Shown here: positions 1 through 5,388 of the stretch, in pieces
Position numbering within the stretch: position 1 is the first letter of the stretch
How the letters are laid out: the number at the start of each line of letters is the position of its first letter
From: Akkermansiaceae bacterium UBA5689
GTDB taxonomy: Bacteria; Verrucomicrobiota; Verrucomicrobiia; Verrucomicrobiales; Akkermansiaceae
Reading direction: 5' to 3'
DNA length: 6,740 nucleotides
Assembly (NCBI GenBank): GCA_002420305.1
Contig: DIHT01000029.1
Location: forward strand, 1 to 6,740
Notes under the pieces: generated by a model
Databases searched by the model: none
The model's input: only the letters and a program-made list of their open reading frames with translations
What the model was told of the DNA's origin: nothing
Program-made: the position numbers and the translations under genes

Positions 1-963
1 GTGGCGCAGGTTTTCATGGGACTGAACATCAAATGCGCCTCCTGTCATGATTCCTTCATCAATGACTGGACTCTGAAGGAGACGTATTCATTCGCGGCAA
101 TTTTCGCTGGTGGGCCACTTGATATTCATCGTTGTGATAAGCCTACGGGAGAAAAGGCAGAGCCGGCCTTTCTCTACCCAGAGCTCGGCACGATCGACCC
201 AGGGGCGCCTCCGGAGAAACGAGTGGAGCAGCTCGCAGAGATCATGACCTCTCCGGGAAACGGCCGAATGGCCCGCACGATGGTTAATCGGTTGTGGGCT
301 ATTTTCTTTGGCCGTGGACTGGTCGAGCCTGTCGACGAGATGGACAACCCAGCATGGAATGCTGACCTGCTGGACTGGCTTGCTGTTGACTTGGCGGAGA
401 GCGGGTATGACCTGAAGCACACTATGAGTGTTCTTCTTAATTCTCGTGCCTACCAGAGGCCGGCGGTCTCTCTGGATGAAGAGGCGGATGAGTTTGTCTT
501 CCGCGGTCCGGTGGTTCGGCGGATGTTCGCTGAGCAGTTTCTTGATGGATTGGACCAAATCATTCTGGCAGCAAAGAGTTCGCCGGCGGCAGCGCGTGGA
601 ACCGGGTTTAAGCGTGCTGGTTCGCGAAATCTCGACCGGTTGATGCGGACGCTGGGAAGGCCAAAGAGGGACGTGGTAGTAACCCGCCGGGAATCGAGGG
701 CTACCACCGCGCAGTTCATCGAATTGGCTAATGGCAGGTCCGTGGCCGACCTGGTAGCGAAGGGGGGAAAGGAATGGCTTGATTCAGGGCGGGCTCCGAC
801 AGCTCTAGTAGAGGATCTGTTCGTGAGTTCGTTCGCTCGGGCTCCTTCGGACAAGGAGCTGGAATCGGCGTTGGAGATTATCGGTCGACCGGAAACCGCG
901 CGTGGGGTAGAAGATTTGTTGTGGATGCTGGTAATGCATCCGGAATTTCAGTTAATCCACTGA
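1..963 (+). CDS. PSCyt2/PSD1 (DUF1549-DUF1553) protein, 5'-truncated by the window edge
   Basis: This is the C-terminal 320 residues of a planctomycete/verrucomicrobial-type envelope protein. The frame is already open at base 1, and the sequence starts inside the end of the DUF1549 (PSCyt2) domain, so the GTG at base 1 is most likely an internal Val codon. Residues 12-16 are CASCH, a CxxCH motif followed by the family's typical W-x-x-x-x-x-Y-x-x-A-A-I-F stretch (residues 23-35). The DUF1553 (PSD1) domain covers about residues 80-318. Its signature pieces are MVNRLWAIFFGRGLVEP (94-110), LLDWLA (123-128), SGYDLKH (134-140), SRAYQRPA (148-155) and a C-terminal MHPEF (312-316). Full-length relatives are usually much longer, often with an N-terminal PSCyt1 cytochrome-like domain, so a large part lies upstream of the window. 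The function is unassigned; export to the periplasm is expected for the family but cannot be seen here. The gene ends in TGA 24 bp before the DUF1501 gene, its habitual partner, which suggests one operon. Confidence 0.93.
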   Translation: MAQVFMGLNIKCASCHDSFINDWTLKETYSFAAIFAGGPLDIHRCDKPTGEKAEPAFLYPELGTIDPGAPPEKRVEQLAEIMTSPGNGRMARTMVNRLWAIFFGRGLVEPVDEMDNPAWNADLLDWLAVDLAESGYDLKHTMSVLLNSRAYQRPAVSLDEEADEFVFRGPVVRRMFAEQFLDGLDQIILAAKSSPAAARGTGFKRAGSRNLDRLMRTLGRPKRDVVVTRRESRATTAQFIELANGRSVADLVAKGGKEWLDSGRAPTALVEDLFVSSFARAPSDKELESALEIIGRPETARGVEDLLWMLVMHPEFQLIH

Positions 964-987
964 GCGACTGTGTAGAGCGCTAAGGCT

Positions 988-2418
988 ATGACCAACCAAA
1001 AAAACCGCCGCGATTTTCTTTCTTCAGCCTCGGCCGCGACCCTGGGCGCATTGGCTGCAGGTTACCCATCGAGCAGCGCTCTCGCAAAGTCGGGCGGGGC
1101 ACCTCTCAACTCCACGGCGGATACAGTGATCGTGCTGTGGATGGGTGGAGGGATGGCTAGCACAGACACTTTCGACCCCAAGCGCTACGTTCCTTACGAA
1201 AAGGGTTTGGATCCGAAGAGAGTTCTCTCCACCTTTCCGGCAGTCGATACCGTGGTGGATGGCCTCCAGTTCACGGAGGGTCTAGAAAAGATCGGTCGGG
1301 TGATGGATCGGGGGACCCTGATCAAGACATACCAGGCAGCAGATCTGGGATTCATTCTTCACAGCCGGCATCAGTATCACTGGCACACCGCATACGAGCC
1401 GCCTCTCACCGTAGCGGCGCCTCATATCGGATCATGGATCTCGCGCAGTCTGGGTCCATTGAATCCGGATCTCCCGGCCTTTATAGATATCGGGCAAACA
1501 TTCGATGGTGGAGAAAAAGAATCTCTCAAGGCGTTTCATACCGCTGGATTCCTTGGAAGTGAGTTTGGGCCGTTCTTCCTCGTGGAGCCTGATCAGGCCG
1601 TGGAGGCTGTGAAGCCTCCTCCGGGGATGAGTGACGAGCGTTTTTCGAAGCGGTATCAGGCTTATAAGAAGCTTCTGGCTGACAGTCCGATCCAGCAGCA
1701 TGGGTCTGAGTATCAACGTGGCTCCCTGTTGAAGTCGATCGACAATGCTCATCGCCTGCTTTCCAGTCCCAAGGCTCGCAAGGCTTTTGACCTGAGCCTC
1801 GAGCCAAAGGAAAGCTACGACACATACAAGGTGGGTGGGCGCTTTGGGTTGGGCTGCCTGCTTGCCCGACGCCTTACCGAGGCTGGGGCCCGTTTCATTG
1901 AGGTTACGCATGGGTATTATCCATTTAAATACTGGGACACTCACGATAATGGTCATACGAGAATGAAGGAGCTCAAGCAGATGATCGACGCTCCAATCGC
2001 TCAGCTGGTTCTCGATCTCGAGGAACGTAAGCTCTTGGATCGAACCCTGATTGTGGTGGCCAGTGAATTCAGCAGGGACATGATGATGGAGGGTAAGCCC
2101 GAAAAACGAGTGAAAGACCAAGTGAACGTACCTCCGAGGATTGATGGTCCCCAGCATTACGGGATGCATCGCCATTTCACCGGAGCAGGAAGCGTTCTTC
2201 TCTTTGGAGGCGGTGTCAAAAAAGGTTTTGTCTATGGGGAGACTGCGGATGAACGTCCCTGTACTACGGTGAAGAATCCGGTGAATACCCAGCAGTTACA
2301 TGCTAGTATCTATCGGGCGCTCGGTATCCCCCATGATCACCACTATGCGGTCGAGCAAAGGCCCTTCTATGTGACTCCGGATGGGGTTACGGAGCCGGTC
2401 ATGGACCTTTTTGGCTAA
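988..2418 (+). CDS. DUF1501 family protein with twin-arginine signal
   Basis: This complete 476-residue protein belongs to the DUF1501 family, which has an alkaline-phosphatase/sulfatase-like fold. Its biochemical role is not established. The N terminus shows a Tat signal: NRRDFL at residues 6-11, an Ala/Ser/Leu-rich segment (12-25), and a probable cleavage site near ALA (31-33). That implies export of a folded, perhaps metal-bound, protein. Recognisable family parts are VIVLWMGGGMASTDTFDPK (47-65), the His-rich HSRHQYHWHTAY (125-136), FIEVTHGYY followed by WDTHDNGHTR (303-325), LLDRTLIVVASEFSR (349-363), HYGMHRHF (390-397) and IYRALGI (441-447). The His and Asp residues in the WDTHDNGH and HYGMHRH segments are plausible metal ligands by analogy with the superfamily; this is inference. 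The ATG at 988 is the first start after the in-frame stop at 973-975. An AAGG lies only 2 nt before it, so the ribosome site is not canonical. The gene follows the DUF1553 gene by 24 bp, the usual PVC pairing. Confidence 0.93.
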   Translation: MTNQKNRRDFLSSASAATLGALAAGYPSSSALAKSGGAPLNSTADTVIVLWMGGGMASTDTFDPKRYVPYEKGLDPKRVLSTFPAVDTVVDGLQFTEGLEKIGRVMDRGTLIKTYQAADLGFILHSRHQYHWHTAYEPPLTVAAPHIGSWISRSLGPLNPDLPAFIDIGQTFDGGEKESLKAFHTAGFLGSEFGPFFLVEPDQAVEAVKPPPGMSDERFSKRYQAYKKLLADSPIQQHGSEYQRGSLLKSIDNAHRLLSSPKARKAFDLSLEPKESYDTYKVGGRFGLGCLLARRLTEAGARFIEVTHGYYPFKYWDTHDNGHTRMKELKQMIDAPIAQLVLDLEERKLLDRTLIVVASEFSRDMMMEGKPEKRVKDQVNVPPRIDGPQHYGMHRHFTGAGSVLLFGGGVKKGFVYGETADERPCTTVKNPVNTQQLHASIYRALGIPHDHHYAVEQRPFYVTPDGVTEPVMDLFG

Positions 2419-2598
2419 GAAAAAGGGGAAGAGAAATCTGGAGGTGGATTGCTGCCCGCGTGCGCTAATTATTGCGCCAGGGGCCTTCAGGAGAGTTCGG
2501 TCGGCTTTCGGGTGGCCGGCTTGCCCAGCGTGGGTCGCTCCAAAGCATCAGGATAAACTTCTTGCGCGATTGGTAGTGGTTCCTAGCGTGAGCTCTCA
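2419..2598. other. 180 bp intergenic gap, no supported gene
   Basis: This gap separates the DUF1501 gene from the VOC gene. A 73-codon open frame (2381-2602) crosses it but begins inside the DUF1501 gene, and its product has no recognisable family. Possible secondary structures are a 7 bp A/T-rich stem over the DUF1501 stop codon (2406-2412 with 2420-2426) and a GC-rich stem 2500-2505 with 2515-2520, including one G-U pair. Neither is followed by a T tract, so neither is a convincing intrinsic terminator. No good -35/-10 pair was found, though a promoter for the VOC gene could lie here given the gap's length. Confidence 0.6.
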
Positions 2599-3144
2599 AT
2601 GACTACCAAACTTCTTTCTGCTTCACTCGCCGCGATCCTGATGATGCCCATGGCCCCTGCCGCGGAGGAGGGCAGGGAGCTCTATACCAACGGAGTGATC
2701 GATCTGGGAATCGTGGTTCGCGATCTTGACCAGTCTGCCAAGTTTTATACTGAGGTTGTGGGCCTTAAGGAAGTCAATGGGTTCAAGGTGCCTGGAAAGG
2801 TCACTGGTGATTTTGGCCTGACCAATAATCAGGATGTGACTGCACGGGTCTTTGTCGCCGTGGATGCCGCCGGCAAGCCTGCGTCAAAGCTCAAGATGAT
2901 GGCGTTCCCCAAAGCTCAGGGTAAGAAGCCGGATCAGGAATTTATCCACAGTACGCTGGGGGTCTCTTACCTAACCCTGTTTGTCACAGATATGGATGCG
3001 GTCATGATACGCCTTAAAAAAGCTGGAGTGAAAACCCTTGGGAAAACTCCGGCTTCCATTGGAGGTCCTAATTTTCTGACCGTATTCAGAGATCCAGATG
3101 GAAACTTTATTGAACTGATCGGTCCATCCAAGAAGGGCGAGTAG
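2599..3144 (+). CDS. exported VOC-fold (glyoxalase/bleomycin-resistance-like) protein
   Basis: This small 181-residue protein has one vicinal-oxygen-chelate domain behind a signal peptide. Residues 1-22 form a Sec-type signal: Lys4, a hydrophobic core of Leu, Ala, Ile and Met, then APAA before EEG. The VOC domain runs from about 31 to 176. Its first beta-alpha-beta module has VIDLGIVVRDLDQSAKFY (33-50) and GLKEV (55-59). The second has YLTLFVTDMD (124-133), KAGV (141-144) and the classic closing FRDPDGNFIELIGP (163-176). Judged by eye, the first metal position (usually His) is Asp35, the second (usually His) is Tyr124, and the third is the conserved Glu172. The metal site is therefore altered or absent, and no reaction can be assigned. 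An in-frame stop at 2584-2586 makes the ATG at 2599 the first usable start; only a weak GTGAG lies upstream. The gene may be read from its own promoter or through from the DUF1501 gene 180 bp upstream, and it converges with the quinoprotein gene. Confidence 0.88.
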   Translation: MTTKLLSASLAAILMMPMAPAAEEGRELYTNGVIDLGIVVRDLDQSAKFYTEVVGLKEVNGFKVPGKVTGDFGLTNNQDVTARVFVAVDAAGKPASKLKMMAFPKAQGKKPDQEFIHSTLGVSYLTLFVTDMDAVMIRLKKAGVKTLGKTPASIGGPNFLTVFRDPDGNFIELIGPSKKGE

Positions 3145-3147
3145 CGT

Positions 3148-3171
3148 AAAAGCTATGCGGCCATGTGAGCT
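3148..3171 (-). terminator. weak terminator-like hairpin between convergent genes
   Basis: In the 40 bp between the convergent stops, read on the minus strand, AGCT and ATG (3171-3168, 3164-3162) pair with CAT and AGCT (3157-3151) around a GCCG loop, with a 3-nt bulge on one side. The stem is followed by a short T run (3151-3148). It could end transcription of the quinoprotein gene, but the stem is short and bulged, and nothing similar serves the plus-strand gene. Confidence 0.2.
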
Positions 3172-3184
3172 CTGCTAAGGGGCG

Positions 3185-5260
3185 CTATTTCTGCTCTGGT
3201 CCCCCGGTTTCAGGCAAGGCGAAGGCTACCAGCATCCCCCCGCGAGGGCGGTTGGATTTTCCTCCTCCGGCAGAGATGACCACGTATTGGCGTCCCTTCA
3301 CCATGTAGGTGCTGGGAGTGGCATTCCCTCCGAAGGGGAGCTTTGCTTTCCAGAGGATTTCCCCGGTATCCTTATCGAAGGCGCGGAAAGTTTCATCGGC
3401 GGTAGCGCCGATAAAGAGGAGCCCTCCGGCAGTGACAACCGGTCCTCCGTAGTTTTCTGTTCCGGTGGGAGGGATCCCTTTTTTGGTGAGTTCGGGATAT
3501 TCGCCGAGGATTACCTTCCACTTGATTTCCCCTGTATTGAGATCGACCGCGTTAAGGGTGCCCCAGGGGGGCTTGATAGCGGGGTAGCCTTCCGGGTCCA
3601 GATACCGTCGGAATCCACCAAAAGCGTATGAGGGCTGGCCTTCATTCTCCGGTTGTTCCCCACTGCGCGCCGGCACATTGAGGATGTAGTCGAGGATAGC
3701 CTTGCGCTTGTTCTCAGGCATGGAGGCGTAGGGGGGCATTCTTCCCGCTCCCTCACGGGTAATTTTTTCGATTTCCGCCCGCGATTTCCGTTTTCCGATA
3801 TCAAGAAGGGGGGGGAATCCTGCGGCCAGGTTGCCCTTGCGGTCAACTCCGTGGCAAGCGCTACAGTTGATCAGGTAGTCCCGTTCGCCGCTAACGAGAC
3901 CAGTGCCATCCGCGCGCTTGGTTTCTATCATCTGTACGATCCATGGCATTTCGTTGATGTTCACGTAGTAGATGCCATCTGGATCTGCAGCTCCACCGCC
4001 CCATTCCATTCCTCCGTCGAAGCCCGGAAACATGATGGTCTCCTTCAGGCTGGGAGCGGGGAAGGGGCCAAAGTTGGGAGACGCCCGGATGCGGTCGAGA
4101 GTCAGTTGGTGGGTGGCTGGAGAGATATTGGAAGCGTCAGCTTCGGTATAGCGCTGGCGCATGAGAGGTGCGGGTTTGGTGGGGAATGGCTGAGTAGGCC
4201 AAGCCTGTTCCCCGATGAGGTCTGATTGGGGGACAGGGCGTTCCTCTACAGGCCAGAGAGGTTCTCCGGTCGAGCGATTAAACACAAAGAGTAGCCCATG
4301 CTTGGTTCCTTGTGCCACGGCATCGATTTTTTTTCCCTTATGAGTGACCGTGAGGAGGACCGGAGGGCATGCAAGGTCCTTGTCGAGTAGATCGTGGTGG
4401 ACGATTTGGAAGTGCCAGATCCGTTTGCCGGTTGCTGCGTCAAGAGCGAGCAGGCAGTTGGCAAAAAGATTCATCCCGTGACGTTTACCTCCATAAAAGT
4501 CAGGTTCGGCTGTCTTGGTAGCCACGTAGACAATACCGCGTTTGTCGTCTAGAGACTGCCCACACCAGGGCATGGTCCCGGTAGCAGTTTTCCATGCGTC
4601 CGGTGGCCAGGTTTCGTATCCGAACTCACCGGGGCGGGGGATGAGGTTAAAAATCCAGCGACGTTTTCCAGTCCGGACATCGTAGGCACGAACCGCGCCC
4701 ACACCGCCAACGCCTCCCACGATAACGAGGTCCCGGTAGATGACTCCTGGGGTATTGAGTCCCGAGCCGAGGTTGATGGATCCATTCTCTCCGAATTCCC
4801 GAATGGTTTTGCCGGTGTCAGGATCGACTGCGAAAAGGTGTCCCTTCACACCGGTGAGGAGTCTTCGCTCGCCGCCCTGATCATTTTCCCAGTAGACCAG
4901 CCCTCGCTGGCGCTGCCCGCCGCGCCCAGTCTTCTCCTGCCCGGGATCCCATTTCCAGATGGTCTTTCCCGTCCCTGCGTCGAGGGCGAGGATCTCACGC
5001 GTTGCCGTAGGGGTGTAAAGGATTCCCTGGATGATCAAATTATTGGCCTGGTATTCCGACTGGTGACCTGTGTCATGAGTCCATGCCACTTCCAAGGATT
5101 TGACATTCTTGCGATTGATTTGAGCGAGGGAAGAGAACAGGTTGCGCTCTTTTCCGCCCAGATAGACTGGCCAATCCTGAGGGTCTGGAGCAGAGCTACC
5201 GGCGGATGGCCAGATGGCCACAAGAGCAGCCGCTCCGAATAAAGCGAGGTGGGTTTTCAC
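3185..5260 (-). CDS. periplasmic PQQ-dependent dehydrogenase with inserted cytochrome c domain
   Basis: This 691-residue quinoprotein would oxidise a sugar or alcohol in the periplasm with pyrroloquinoline quinone and pass electrons to its own c-type haem. Residues 1-24 are a Sec signal peptide, cleaved probably after SSA. The rest is a beta-propeller with repeated blade motifs of the type ALD-x-x-TGK-x-x-W, seen near 91, 143, 192, 272, 326, 571 and 627. The middle resembles membrane glucose dehydrogenase: HHDLLDKD at 288-295, TKHG at 319-322 and PVPQ at 342-345. Asp293 and Lys320 have the 27-residue spacing of E. coli Gcd Asp466/Lys493 (from memory). The end has GGNATPSTYMVKGRQYVVIS (644-663). 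The N-terminal membrane domain of Gcd is missing, so the enzyme should be soluble. A haem domain at about 455-532 interrupts the propeller: CSACH at 466-470, with likely axial Met508 in GRMPPY. The vicinal Cys-Cys of methanol dehydrogenases is not seen. The start is GTG at 5260, with no Shine-Dalgarno sequence. The substrate is unknown. The gene diverges from a TonB receptor. Confidence 0.93.
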   Translation of the reverse strand: MKTHLALFGAAALVAIWPSAGSSAPDPQDWPVYLGGKERNLFSSLAQINRKNVKSLEVAWTHDTGHQSEYQANNLIIQGILYTPTATREILALDAGTGKTIWKWDPGQEKTGRGGQRQRGLVYWENDQGGERRLLTGVKGHLFAVDPDTGKTIREFGENGSINLGSGLNTPGVIYRDLVIVGGVGGVGAVRAYDVRTGKRRWIFNLIPRPGEFGYETWPPDAWKTATGTMPWCGQSLDDKRGIVYVATKTAEPDFYGGKRHGMNLFANCLLALDAATGKRIWHFQIVHHDLLDKDLACPPVLLTVTHKGKKIDAVAQGTKHGLLFVFNRSTGEPLWPVEERPVPQSDLIGEQAWPTQPFPTKPAPLMRQRYTEADASNISPATHQLTLDRIRASPNFGPFPAPSLKETIMFPGFDGGMEWGGGAADPDGIYYVNINEMPWIVQMIETKRADGTGLVSGERDYLINCSACHGVDRKGNLAAGFPPLLDIGKRKSRAEIEKITREGAGRMPPYASMPENKRKAILDYILNVPARSGEQPENEGQPSYAFGGFRRYLDPEGYPAIKPPWGTLNAVDLNTGEIKWKVILGEYPELTKKGIPPTGTENYGGPVVTAGGLLFIGATADETFRAFDKDTGEILWKAKLPFGGNATPSTYMVKGRQYVVISAGGGKSNRPRGGMLVAFALPETGGPEQK

Positions 5261-5268
5261 GGCAGGGG

Positions 5269-5277
5269 AGTTTAGGG
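5269..5277 (-). promoter_or_regulatory. CCCTAAACT motif before quinoprotein start (copy 2 of 2)
   Basis: This is the second copy of the 9-mer, read on the minus strand and followed by 8 nt and the GTG start codon. It overlaps the downstream arm of the 5269-5284 hairpin, so its conservation may reflect either a promoter-type element or an RNA structure. The other copy has no such hairpin partner, which favours a sequence-level role. Confidence 0.3.
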
Positions 5278-5284
5278 GTAAACT
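5269..5284 (-). promoter_or_regulatory. 6 bp stem-tetraloop just upstream of the quinoprotein start
   Basis: On the minus strand AGTTTA and TAAACT form a perfect 6 bp inverted repeat around CCCC. The repeat ends 8 nt before the GTG start of the PQQ dehydrogenase. It could be a hairpin in the mRNA leader affecting translation, or a small operator. The downstream arm is also part of the 9-mer shared with the receptor gene, so the two readings overlap. The structure is short and could be chance. Confidence 0.3.
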
Positions 5285-5319
5285 GGGTGGAAGGAGAATG
5301 TATTTTGTGTCATTCGATC

Positions 5320-5338
5320 ATTTGAAACTTGTTCAAAT
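5320..5338. promoter_or_regulatory. 19 bp dyad, candidate operator
   Basis: ATTTGAA-N5-TTCAAAT is a perfect inverted repeat with 7 bp arms and a 5 bp spacer (ACTTG), centred on 5329, close to the middle of the divergent intergenic region (60 nt from the quinoprotein start to the near edge of the dyad, 50 nt from the other edge to the receptor start). The size and symmetry suit a dimeric helix-turn-helix regulator. TTGAAA inside it also resembles a -35 element, but no good -10 follows at 16-18 bp. No regulator gene lies in the window. Confidence 0.4.
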
Positions 5339-5370
5339 TCAGTCCGCGCAATCGCTTTTCCCCGAGATTG

Positions 5371-5379
5371 CCCTAAACT
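5371..5379 (+). promoter_or_regulatory. CCCTAAACT motif before receptor start (copy 1 of 2)
   Basis: CCCTAAACT ends 9 nt before the ATG of the TonB receptor. The identical 9-mer occurs on the opposite strand (5277-5269), ending 8 nt before the GTG of the divergent PQQ dehydrogenase. TAAACT matches four of six positions of a -10 box, which would put transcription starts at or next to the start codons. A shared regulator or translation element is equally possible. Confidence 0.3.
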
Positions 5380-5388
5380 TCGACAATC

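Larger units (their letters stand above)
5261..5388. promoter_or_regulatory. divergent promoter region between quinoprotein and TonB receptor genes
   Basis: These 128 bp separate the GTG start of the minus-strand PQQ dehydrogenase from the ATG start of the plus-strand receptor, so both promoters must lie here or inside the opposite gene. The region is more AT-rich in its centre than the flanking genes. It holds a 19 bp dyad, a 6 bp hairpin and a 9-mer repeated in inverted orientation near both starts (listed separately). No clear sigma-70 -35/-10 pair with standard spacing was found for either gene. Confidence 0.7.

Noticed and set aside
1..963. GTG at base 1 as the true start of the first gene
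   Set aside because: The protein begins in the middle of the DUF1549 domain and lacks a signal peptide, so the gene continues upstream of the window.
1432..2175. 247-codon minus-strand ORF
   Set aside because: It lies wholly opposite the well-supported DUF1501 gene, and its product shows no family features; it is a shadow of high-GC coding DNA.
2500..2520. GC-rich stem (GTCGGC with GCCGGC) as intrinsic terminator after the DUF1501 gene
   Set aside because: The stem is six pairs with one G-U, the loop is 9 nt, and no T tract follows.
2381..2602. 73-codon plus-strand ORF whose TGA overlaps the VOC ATG (ATGA), suggesting translational coupling
   Set aside because: It begins inside the DUF1501 gene in another frame, and its Arg/Ala/Pro-rich product has no recognisable family and no ribosome site; the ATGA overlap is most easily chance.
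3653..4225. 190-codon plus-strand ORF
   Set aside because: It is antisense to the PQQ dehydrogenase, including the end of its haem domain, with no recognisable domain.
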